A DNA stretch of 9,267 bases from Kiritimatiellia bacterium (GTDB taxonomy: Bacteria > Verrucomicrobiota > Kiritimatiellia > RFP12 > UBA1067): assembly GCA_024405255.1 (NCBI GenBank), contig JAKSOY010000182.1, positions 1 through 9,267 on the forward strand. The letters run 5' to 3'. The notes beneath the pieces were generated by a model, which was given only the letters and a program-made list of their open reading frames with translations, did no database searches and was not told where the DNA came from. Positions 1 through 7,200 of this stretch are shown in pieces (positions within the stretch are counted from its first letter, which is position 1; each line of letters begins with the position of its first letter). The position numbers and the translations under genes are program-made.

Positions 1-6
1 AGATAA

Positions 7-909
7 ATGATGACCTACTATTTTACCGTCTTCGCCTGTTTCGCCTTTGCGATGGGCGCGTGCATTGCGAGTTTCCTGAATGTGTGCATCTGGCGTATCC
101 CGCGTGGCGAGAATGTCGCCTATCCGCCGTCGCATTGCCCGAACTGCAATGCGCCGATCCACTGGTATCAGAACATTCCGATCATCAGCTGGTGCTGTCT
201 GCGCGGCAAGTGCGCGAACTGCCACAAGCCGATTTCGATGCGCTACACAATCGTGGAGGCGATGGGCGGCGTCTTCTTCCTGCTGGCCTACCTTGAATGG
301 GGCATGCCGTTCTTCTTTGGGGGACAGGCCCCCGCGTTCGGACTCGCCGCCTGCCGGTCTTTGTGGATGGTGCCGGCGAACTGGGTGATTCTCGCGTGGC
401 TGATGCTGCTCGCGTTCATCGATCTCGAGAACTCGTTCTTTCCGACGGTCCTCCTCTACGCGGGTCTTGTGATGGGACCGATTCTGAGTTTCCTCGTGCC
501 GGAACTGCAGGGCGAAGTGAAACGTCTGCCCGCGCTTTATTGGTCCCTCGGGGGCGAGGCGGTGGGGTTTGTATCCCTGTGGATCGTGCGCAAGGTCGGT
601 ACGGTCGTGGTGCGGCGGATGAAACACGACGACACACTCGAGGCGATGGGCGATGGCGACCCGTACTTCCTCGGCGCCGTTGGCGGGTTTTTCGGACTCT
701 TCCCCGTGCTCTTTACGATTATGATGGCGTCCTTCTCGGGGGCGCTCATCGGTCTATGTCTGATTGTACGCGGTCGAGCCAAGCTGGGGGCCATGACGGC
801 GGTACCCTTCGGACCCTACCTCGCGCTCGGTGCGGTGTCGTGGGTGTTCTGGGGGCCGGTGATCACCAACTGGTACCTTCACCTCTTCGACGCGATTCCC
901 GTGAAGTGA
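7..909 (+). CDS. pilD: Type IV prepilin peptidase (A24A family), complete
   Basis: Inner-membrane aspartic protease that removes the leader peptide of type IV pilin or type II secretion pseudopilins and usually N-methylates the new N-terminus. The 300-residue length fits the family. The N-terminal part shows the hallmark ASFLNVCIWRIPRGEN (residues 21-36), followed by the zinc-type cysteine pairs C44/C47 and C69/C72 of the cytoplasmic domain. The catalytic aspartates are read as D139 in FIDLE and D218 in GDGDPYFLGAVG, followed by PFGPYLALGA (267-276), all canonical. About seven to eight hydrophobic segments are visible. An in-frame TAA at 4-6 means translation cannot start earlier; ATG at 7 or the adjacent ATG at 10 are the choices, and the ribosome site lies outside the window. 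Residues about 104-109 are encoded by a GGGGG-ACAGG-CCCCC palindrome resembling the local repeat family. No pilin or secretion gene is in view, so the partner system is unknown. Confidence 0.93.
   Translation: MMTYYFTVFACFAFAMGACIASFLNVCIWRIPRGENVAYPPSHCPNCNAPIHWYQNIPIISWCCLRGKCANCHKPISMRYTIVEAMGGVFFLLAYLEWGMPFFFGGQAPAFGLAACRSLWMVPANWVILAWLMLLAFIDLENSFFPTVLLYAGLVMGPILSFLVPELQGEVKRLPALYWSLGGEAVGFVSLWIVRKVGTVVVRRMKHDDTLEAMGDGDPYFLGAVGGFFGLFPVLFTIMMASFSGALIGLCLIVRGRAKLGAMTAVPFGPYLALGAVSWVFWGPVITNWYLHLFDAIPVK
319..333. repeat. Possible relic of the GGGG-N5-CCCC repeat inside the prepilin peptidase gene
   Basis: GGGGG-ACAGG-CCCCC is a perfect 5-bp inverted repeat with a 5-nt spacer. It differs from the GGGGACAGTCCCC form seen near the window's end mainly by one spacer base. 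It encodes GGQAP in a loop between membrane segments, a place that tolerates insertions. A single copy in a GC-rich gene may be chance. Confidence 0.3.
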
Positions 910-1099
910 CAAGGGGTCTGTCCCCATGGATTCCCAAGGGGACTGTCCCCAAAATTCCCATGAAATGAGTGAAAAGGGGTCTGTCCCCATGAGTGAAGAG
1001 AGCGAAAAGGGGTCTGTCCCCATGAGTGAAGAGAGCGAAAATTTCCAAGGGGACTGTCCCCAAAATTCCCGTGAAATGAGAGAAATGGGGTCTGTCCCC
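910..1099. repeat. Array of six GGGG-N5-CCCC palindromes upstream of the methyltransferase
   Basis: Two versions are interleaved. GGGGTCTGTCCCC lies at 913-925, 976-988, 1009-1021 and 1087-1099. GGGGACTGTCCCC lies at 938-950 and 1049-1061. Most are preceded by AA. Larger units are visible: a 33-bp unit (973-1005, then 1006-1038) is an exact tandem duplication, and a block of about 36 bp around the ACTGT version (934-969) recurs at 1045-1080 with few changes. All four TCTGT copies are followed immediately by ATG (926, 989, 1022, 1100), all in the frame of the downstream gene. No stop occurs in that frame from 905 to the end of the methyltransferase, so the array could be translated as repeated KGSVPM and QGDCPQ peptides. 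The 190 bases hold no other gene and no convincing promoter. The elements resemble REP-type sequences, but no REP-associated transposase is in view. Confidence 0.85.
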
Positions 1100-1846
1100 A
1101 TGAATTCGGCACCGACGCAGGCGATTTTCGCCCGCATTGCGGGTTGCTATGACATCCTCAATCGTGTGATGACCTGTGGCATCGACATCCTGTGGCGTCG
1201 GCGTGCACTTACGGCCCTGCGGTCTTCGTTCAAGGGGTCTGTCCCCTTGGCGATCCTGGACGAGGCGACTGGTACGGCGGATTTCGCGATTGGTGCGGCG
1301 AAGAAATTTCCGTCCGCGCGGATCACCGGAATCGATATGTCGGCGCCGATGCTCGCCGTTGGCCGGCAGAAGGTCGCAAAGGCGGGATTGGCCGACCGTG
1401 TGACGCTTCTCGAGGGAAATGCCGAGGCGCTGGCGCTGCCGGATGCCTCCTTCGATGTGGTGATGTGTGCGTTCGGCTACCGCAATTTTCCGCACAAGAA
1501 TCTTGCCCTTGCGGAGGCGGCACGCGTACTCAAGCCCGAGGGACGTCTGCTCGTATTGGAACTTTTCCGCATCGAATCGCGTTTCTTTGCGTGGTTCACG
1601 TCGCTTTGGCTCGATCTTCTGGCGCGGTTCTTCCCGCGTTCGCTGCGAAGTGACTACGTTTATCTGCGTGGATCGATCGAAAAGACGGCATCGGCGGCCG
1701 AGTTCAAGAACTTGGCAGAATCCGCCGGCTTTACGCGCCTGGCCGATTCCTTCTATCTTCCCTCGTGCCATTGCCTTCTTTTCGAGCGGGGGCATACAGT
1801 CGAAGACGAAGCAGTGACCTCGCGTCCCCCGGCAAAGGTTGTATGA
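1100..1846 (+). CDS. ubiE: UbiE/MenG-type quinone C-methyltransferase
   Basis: SAM-dependent class I methyltransferase expected to convert demethylmenaquinol to menaquinol (or the equivalent ubiquinone C-methylation) at the membrane face. From ATG 1100 it is 248 residues, normal for UbiE/MenG. Seen: the family N-terminal signature FARIAGCYDILNRVMTCGID (10-29), SAM motif I ILDEATGTADFAI (52-64), GIDMSAPML (78-86), the GNAEALALPDASFDVV block with FGYRNF (106-131), RVLKPEGRLLVLEL (142-155), YVYLRGSI (187-194) and an AGF...HCLLFERG ending (209-231). ATG 1100 is chosen because similarity begins there, but three further in-frame ATGs (926, 989, 1022) lie in the upstream repeats and would add up to 58 repeat-encoded residues. 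The only ribosome-site candidate is the GGGG of the repeat at 1087-1099, 9 nt before ATG. A repeat copy inside the gene (1234-1246) encodes GSVP just before motif I. The tail after about residue 231 looks non-conserved. Confidence 0.88.
   Translation: MNSAPTQAIFARIAGCYDILNRVMTCGIDILWRRRALTALRSSFKGSVPLAILDEATGTADFAIGAAKKFPSARITGIDMSAPMLAVGRQKVAKAGLADRVTLLEGNAEALALPDASFDVVMCAFGYRNFPHKNLALAEAARVLKPEGRLLVLELFRIESRFFAWFTSLWLDLLARFFPRSLRSDYVYLRGSIEKTASAAEFKNLAESAGFTRLADSFYLPSCHCLLFERGHTVEDEAVTSRPPAKVV
1234..1246. repeat. GGGGTCTGTCCCC repeat inside the methyltransferase coding sequence
   Basis: This is an exact copy of the upstream repeat, extended to a 6-bp inverted repeat AAGGGG-TCTGT-CCCCTT at 1232-1248. 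It lies in the same codon phase as the four upstream TCTGT copies and reads K-G-S-V-P (methyltransferase residues 45-49), in the connection before the SAM-binding first strand. The reading frame is kept. Confidence 0.85.
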
Positions 1847-1852
1847 TTTACC

Positions 1853-1881
1853 TTGAGGCGTGCGGGGGCTTTTGATATGAT
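1853..1881 (+). promoter_or_regulatory. Sigma-70-like promoter for the GH27 gene
   Basis: TTGAGG (1853-1858), a 17-bp spacer and TATGAT (1876-1881) match -35 and -10 consensus at 4/6 and 5/6. A start near 1888 would leave a leader of about 28 nt before the ATG at 1916. The -35 box overlaps an inverted repeat AAGGT (1835-1839) / ACCTT (1850-1854) at the end of the methyltransferase gene. Nested within CCCCC (1826-1830) / GGGGG (1864-1868) and followed by TTTT, this might also work as a weak terminator. Confidence 0.6.
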
Positions 1882-1915
1882 AGGACCAAACTTGAAAATG
1901 ACGGAGGAATCAAAG

Positions 1916-4027
1916 ATGAAAGCGTATTGGCTGATCTGTGTGGCGGTGCTGGCGGCAGTTGCCGTCGAGGCGGGTACGGTCCGTCTGGCCGACTTGGAGA
2001 TCGAACAGATGTCCACGGGCTGGGGACAGGCCCAGCGTGGCAAGTCGATCGTGGGTGAACCGCTGAAGATTGCGGGGCGTCCCTTTACGGTGGGTGTCGG
2101 CTCCCATGCACCGAGCTACTTCTCGGTGAATCTCGCCGGCAAGGCGAAGTCCTTCTCGGCGATGGTGGGCGTGGATGACGACAACGGGAAGAACGGAAAG
2201 GGTTCGTTGCGTTTTTCAGTCTACGCCGATGGTCGCGTCGTGGCGGATTCGGGTGTGATGAAAAGCGGCGACAAGGCCCGCGCGCTTCGGGCCGATCTCA
2301 CGGGTGCGCGCACGGCGATGCTCTTCATCGACGATTTGGGCAATGACCAGTTCGACCATGGCGACTGGTGCGACGCCGTCTTCGAGATGGAGGGTGATGC
2401 GAAGCCGACGGCCTTGGTGGCGAAGGACCAGCAGCTCGGCATTCTGACGCCGAAGCCCGGTCCGGAGCCGAAGTTCACGGGTCCGCGCATTTTCGGCGTG
2501 CGGCCCGGACATCCGGTTCTCTTCAAGGTGACGGCCACGGGCGAGCGTCCGCTTCGCTTCGCGGCGAAGGGCCTGCCGGCGGGCGTGACGCTCGACCCGG
2601 CCACGGGCCTTCTCTCGGGTGCCGCGGCGCAGCCGGGACGCTACCGCATCGAACTGACGGCCACGAATGCGCGCGGTGTGGCGACCCGGACTTTCACGCT
2701 CGCCGTGGGACCCAAGATCTGCCTGACCCCGCCGATGGGCTGGAACTCGTGGTATGTCTACTTCGGCGGTGTGCGCGACCAGGATATGCGCGATGCGGCG
2801 GATGCGATGGTGTCGAGCGGACTCATCGATCACGGCTGGAGCTATGTGAACGTGGACGACTTCTGGGAGAACAGAGCCGGCGAGAAGAAGGATCCCACGC
2901 TGATGGGCCCGATGCGTCTTGCCGACGGCACAATCGCGACGAACCGCCGCTTCCCTGATATGAAGGCGCTCACCGACTACATCCACGCGAAGGGCCTCAA
3001 GGCGGGACTCTACACCTCGCCGGGTCCGTTGACCTGCGGTGGCTGCGCGGCTTCCTGGCTTTACGAGGAGAAGGATGCGAAGACGTATGCGGACTGGGGC
3101 TTTGACTTCCTCAAGTACGACCGCTGCTCGTATTCGCACAAGGTGCTTGGCGTCTACCATCAGCGCGAAATCGTGCCGTACCTGTATATGGGCCGGTTGC
3201 TTGAACGTCAGAATCGCGACATCGTCTATTCGCTCTGCCAGTACGGATTCGACTTTGTCTCGGCCTGGGGTGAACGCGTGGGGGCGCATTTGTGGCGCAC
3301 GACGGGCGACAGCGGCAACAACTGGCCTGTGGTACGGCGCATCTTGTCCCAGCAGGTCGGCCTCGAAATGTTCACGGGCCCCGGACAGTACAACGACCCC
3401 GACATGCTCTTTGTCGGCAGGGTGGGTGCGGGTTATTCGTACACCAGCCGCAAGCGTGTGCCGACGAAGCTCACGCCGAACGAGCAGTACACGCAGGTCT
3501 CGTTGTGGAGCCTTCTCGCGGCGCCGCTTCTGATCAGCTGCGACATGCTGCAGCTTGATGAATTCACGCTGTCGCTGCTGACGAACGACGAAATCATCGA
3601 CATCGACCAGGATGAACTCGGCGCCGGCGCGGGACTCGTCCAGGAATCGGACGGTACGGAAGTGTGGGCGCGTCCGTTGGCGGATGGATCCGTGGCGGCG
3701 GGTCTCTTCAATCCGCAGCCGATCGCGCGTGAGATCGTGTTCGATCTCGATGCGGCGGGTCTCACGGGCTCGTGGAAGGTACGCGATGCGTGGCGTCAGC
3801 GCGATGAGGGCACTGCCACACGGACCTATCGTGCTGAAGTGCTGCCGCACGCAACGCATGTCATCCGTCTCACGCCGCAGGCCGGAGCGGGGATGAAGCC
3901 GGGCTTCAAGGATGTGCGCGACGCCGCCTGGTGGCGACTCTTCCGCGACCGCCCCGAGGCACAGCGTCCTGCGACCGCGCCGCTCGACTGTCCTGAATGT
4001 CAAATCAAGCTTAAAGGTTCGAAATAA
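1916..4027 (+). CDS. Secreted GH27 alpha-galactosidase-type glycosidase with NPCBM and Ig-like domains
   Basis: Retaining glycosidase of family GH27, expected to release terminal alpha-galactose or a related sugar outside the cytoplasm. The ATG at 1916 has a GGAGG ribosome site at 1903-1907 and begins a signal peptide (MKAYWLICVAVLAAVAVEA, cleavage near 19/20). Next comes an NPCBM domain (about 22-160, with TGWGQAQRGKSIVGEPLKI and GVGSHA) and a putative Ig domain (about 190-265, GLPAGVTLDPATGLLSG). The GH27 barrel starts at TPPMGWNSWY (271-280), with VNVDDFW (311-317), the nucleophile read as D402 in FLKYDRCS, and the acid/base read as D465 in WRTTGDSGNNW. GQYNDPDML (490-498) and the beta-sandwich (about 575-655) follow. 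A tail after about 656 with DCPEC (691-695) matches nothing I recognise. At 703 residues it is longer than a bare GH27 because of the added modules. Exact substrate is not readable; some GH27 enzymes act on alpha-GalNAc or beta-L-arabinopyranosides. It has its own promoter. Confidence 0.92.
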   Translation: MKAYWLICVAVLAAVAVEAGTVRLADLEIEQMSTGWGQAQRGKSIVGEPLKIAGRPFTVGVGSHAPSYFSVNLAGKAKSFSAMVGVDDDNGKNGKGSLRFSVYADGRVVADSGVMKSGDKARALRADLTGARTAMLFIDDLGNDQFDHGDWCDAVFEMEGDAKPTALVAKDQQLGILTPKPGPEPKFTGPRIFGVRPGHPVLFKVTATGERPLRFAAKGLPAGVTLDPATGLLSGAAAQPGRYRIELTATNARGVATRTFTLAVGPKICLTPPMGWNSWYVYFGGVRDQDMRDAADAMVSSGLIDHGWSYVNVDDFWENRAGEKKDPTLMGPMRLADGTIATNRRFPDMKALTDYIHAKGLKAGLYTSPGPLTCGGCAASWLYEEKDAKTYADWGFDFLKYDRCSYSHKVLGVYHQREIVPYLYMGRLLERQNRDIVYSLCQYGFDFVSAWGERVGAHLWRTTGDSGNNWPVVRRILSQQVGLEMFTGPGQYNDPDMLFVGRVGAGYSYTSRKRVPTKLTPNEQYTQVSLWSLLAAPLLISCDMLQLDEFTLSLLTNDEIIDIDQDELGAGAGLVQESDGTEVWARPLADGSVAAGLFNPQPIAREIVFDLDAAGLTGSWKVRDAWRQRDEGTATRTYRAEVLPHATHVIRLTPQAGAGMKPGFKDVRDAAWWRLFRDRPEAQRPATAPLDCPECQIKLKGSK

Positions 4028-4073
4028 GAGGAAATTGGGTGCCGAAGGCGTAAAGCGGGATATCTTTAATCAC

Positions 4074-4097
4074 CTCGCCGTCTGCATGTGGGGCGAG
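4074..4097 (+). terminator. Weak hairpin after the GH27 gene
   Basis: CTCGCC (4074-4079) pairs with GGCGAG (4092-4097) across a 12-nt loop, and CA/TG just outside could extend the stem with one bulged base. It lies 47 bases after the GH27 stop, the right place for a terminator. No T-run follows, so an intrinsic terminator is not well supported. Confidence 0.3.
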
Positions 4098-4115
4098 TGA
4101 CGTGCGGATAAGGTG

Positions 4116-4177
4116 CATCACATTATTCGATCGAAAAATGTGATGAGCATCACATTTTTCCAACGAATAATGTGATG
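4116..4177. promoter_or_regulatory. 62-bp composite palindrome with CRP-type core, upstream of the HzsA-like gene
   Basis: The whole element is one inverted repeat centred between 4146 and 4147. Of 31 opposed pairs, only 4130/4163, 4132/4161 and the central 4146/4147 fail. The inner part (4134-4159) has 12-bp perfect arms and contains TGTGA-N6-TCACA (4139-4154), the CRP consensus. Outer half-sites are TCACA at 4118-4122 and TGTGA at 4171-4175. The element can also be read as two similar 30-bp palindromes (4116-4145 and 4148-4177) repeated every 32 bp. Half-site spacings of 21, 11 and 21 bp put all four on one helix face. It lies in a locally AT-rich gap, just before a candidate promoter, so an operator for a CRP/FNR-family regulator is the best reading. 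A cruciform, a repetitive element or a transcript hairpin remain possible. Confidence 0.7.
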
Positions 4178-4187
4178 AGCATTCTGA

Positions 4188-4216
4188 TGGACTTTGACGC
4201 AGGGTTTTGCTAAACT
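4188..4216 (+). promoter_or_regulatory. Candidate promoter for the HzsA-like gene
   Basis: TGGACT (4188-4193), a 17-bp spacer and TAAACT (4211-4216), preceded by TG at -14/-15 as in extended -10 promoters. Each box matches consensus at 4/6. A start near 4223 would put the centre of the upstream CRP-like palindrome at about -76. TTGACG at 4194-4199 is a better -35 box but has no -10 box at usable distance. Being a weak match would suit an activator-dependent promoter. Confidence 0.4.
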
Positions 4217-4261
4217 ACGCACTTGGTAGTATCCAAGGAAAGGTGAGTAAAGGAATTGAAA

Positions 4262-7200
4262 ATGGAATCGCGGTTCTTGCATTGGTTGGCGTTGGGGACA
4301 ATTGGCGCGTGTTTGCCGTTTGGCGCCTGGGGTGCGCGGATCGTCTATGATTTTGAGACGGGCGATCTTCAGGGGTGGCAGGTGACGGAGGGTTTCTTCG
4401 AGAAGGCCGTTTCGGATCTCGCCAAGGAACACAACTCGGGCAAGCCCTATGTGAAGGGCGGCAAATGGTTCCTGACCACGCTGGAGAACAAGCGGGACCA
4501 GTCCACCGCCTGTCAGCAGGGGCGCGTGCAGAGTCCGCTCATTCGCCTCGCCTCGCCGCACATCTCCTTCAAGCTCGGCGGCGGTTCGAATGCCAGCGAC
4601 TTCCAGCTTGTCGATCGCAAGACGGGTGAGATCTACGCGCGGGCCGTGGGCCGGAACGAAGAACCGCTTCTGCCCGCCGTCTGGAATGTGCCGCGTGCCG
4701 TAGGGCGCGACGTGTTCTTCTGTCTGAGCGACCTGAGCGGCGGCCCCTGGGCCTACATCGCCGTCGACGACATCGTGTGCGAAGGCGAAGTGCTGGCCGA
4801 CGATTTCGCCACGCGTACGATCGGCGTGTACGAACCGCGTCCCGATGCCGCCGCGTATGCCGCCGTGAATGCCGCAGTGCGCGAACTCGGCGCGCGTTTC
4901 CCGTCCTATCCGGCGGCCGCGTTTCTCGCGGCCTTTGCGCAGCTTCAAAAAGACGACGCACCGTGTTCGGCCTTCGAGGCGAAACGCCTTGAGGCGTTGA
5001 TCCGGGCGAATCCCCTCGTCAATGCGCACGAAATCCTCTACACGACGCACGCGATGTGGCCGCCCGACCACCACAACACGGCGAGCCTTTTCCAGTGCGG
5101 TGAAGTCAATACGCATAAGTACGCGACGCAAGGTGCGCTCAAGGCGCTCAATCCGAAGACGGGTCTTGCGCGCGACATCGTGGGCGAGATCCTTGGACGC
5201 ACGGTGCGCGATCCCGAAGTCGACTTCGACGCACGGCGCATCGTCTTTGCGATGCGACGCAGCCAGGCGGAAAACTATCACATCTACACGGTCAATGTGG
5301 ACGGTTCGGATCTGCGTCCGCTCACGTTCGCCAAGGACGTGTGCGATGTGCAACCCGCCTGGCTCCCCGATGGCGGCATCGTCTTTGCCTCCACGCGCGA
5401 GCCGAAATACTGCATGTGCAACCGCCACATCATGGCGAATCTGTTCCGCATGGAGGCGGATGGTGCGAACATCCACCAGCTTGGCAGGTCCACGCTTTTC
5501 GAAGAGCATCCCGTGGTGCTGGCCGACGGACGCATCCTCTACGACCGTTGGGAATATGTGGATCGCAATTTCGCCGATGCGCAGGCGCTGTGGACTTGCA
5601 ATGCCGACGGCACGCACCATGCCCTCTTCTGGGGCAACAACACGGCGTGTCCCGGGGCGCTGATGAATGCGCGTCCGCTTTCGGATCCGTCGCGCGCGAT
5701 CGCTGTGTTCGGCAGCTGCCACGACCGCCAGTGGGGGGCGCTCGGTATCGTCGACCGCACGAAGGGCGTGGACGGCAAGGCGCCGGTGCTGCGCACATGG
5801 CCGGCGAGCTATCGCAACCAGATCCGCGCAAGTTCCAACAATTCGTTCGACCACCGGCTCTATGACAGCACGCGGCGACTCGGGTGCAAGTACGCGGACC
5901 CGTTCCCGCTCGACGATGAACACTTCCTCTGTGCACGCCAGACCGGTCACGGCGAGGAGATGGGACTCGTCTACCTCGATCTGCACGGGAACGAAGTCTT
6001 GTTCCACCGCGACGGACTCGGCTGCCACGACCCCATGCCGATCCGACCGTCGAAGCGCCCGCCCGTGCAGAGCGTGCAGCGCAACTACGTCGATGTGAAG
6101 GCGCCGGGGCGCTTCTATGTGCAGGATGTCTATGTGGGTACGCACATGAAGGGCGTGCCGCGCGGATCGATCAAGGCGCTTCGCGTGGTGGAGAGTCCGG
6201 AGAAACGCCAATGGATCAAGGTCCGCAGTTGGTGGAACGATGCGGCCTGCACGATGAACTGGCGGGCGTTCGACAACAAGCGCGTCTTGGGCACGGTACC
6301 GGTGGCGGAAGACGGTAGCGCGTATTTCGAAGTGCCGGGCAACACCTACGTCTATTTTCAGGCCCTCGACGCGGAGGGGAAGATGGTGCAGTCGATGCGT
6401 TCGGGCGTGATCGTGCAGCCGGGCGAAACATACGGTTGCGTGGGGTGCCACGAAAGCCGGGGCGGAGATCTGCCGAAGATGGAGAAGAAGTCAGAGGCCT
6501 TCACGCGTGCACCGATGAAGCTCGACGGCGCCTATAATCTGCGTGGTCTCTATCGCGGACGCGCGCCGGAGCATCTTTCGTACCAACGGGAGGTCCAGCC
6601 TGTCTTCACGCGGCACTGCATTGCCTGTCACGACTACGGTAAACCTGCGGGCGGGAAGCTCAACCTCAGCGGTGACCGCGGGGCGTACTTCTGCACGAGC
6701 TACGTCGACCTCTGTGCGAAGAAGTTGGTGGCGTGCCCGGGGGATGGTCCGGCCGAAACGCTGCCGGCGTATTCCTGGGGGGCGCGAGCCTCGCGTCTTT
6801 TGAAGGCGCTGGAGGGGAAGCACCACGGGGTTGTGCTGACGGCCGACGAACGCGACCAGGTGATCGCCTGGATGGATCTCAATGCGCCGTACTGGCCCTG
6901 TTATGAATGCGCCTGGCCCGAGAACTATGGCGGGCGGATGCCGATCACGTGCGCGGAGCACGACCGGCTGCAGCGACTCGCCGGCCGGATGATTTCGAAC
7001 CGTTACGAACGCGGGCAGCTCGAACAGCTCGACTTCGATCGGCCGGCCTGTTCGCGCATTCTCGAACCGTTGCGGGGCAAGCCAGCCTATGCGGAGGCGT
7101 TGGCGATCATTGAAAAGGGCAAGGAACGGCTCAAGACGAACCCGCGGGCCGACATGGAGGGCTTTGTACCGTGCGCCGTCGATCGGATGCGCGAGGCGCG

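Noticed and set aside
926..1099. Methyltransferase starting at ATG 926 as the definite start
   Set aside because: The 58 extra residues are entirely repeat-encoded and family similarity begins only after 1100; kept as a possibility, not as the main call.
910..1099. CRISPR array
   Set aside because: Repeats are 13-bp palindromes with spacers of very different lengths that themselves repeat; no cas gene is present.
754..1795. Minus-strand open frames across the repeat array giving WGQTPF or MGTDPFSL repeats
   Set aside because: These are just the other-strand reading of the palindromic repeats, joined to antisense of the methyltransferase and peptidase genes.
2022..2033. GGGGACAGGCCC in the GH27 gene as another repeat copy
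   Set aside because: It encodes GWGQAQ within the conserved NPCBM motif, so the sequence is explained by protein conservation, and the right arm is incomplete.
2216..4003. A 595-codon open frame on the minus strand
   Set aside because: Antisense to the GH27 gene, where the sense frame shows catalytic motifs; no motif or ribosome site supports the minus-strand frame.
4116..4177. Intrinsic terminator of the GH27 gene
   Set aside because: The palindrome starts about 90 bases after the stop, has no T-run after its outer stem, and its core matches a CRP-type operator better.
4118..6451. A 777-codon open frame on the minus strand
   Set aside because: It lies antisense to the HzsA-like gene, whose sense product has clear domains; its translation is rich in Arg/His/Val with no recognisable motif, typical of antisense frames in GC-rich genes.
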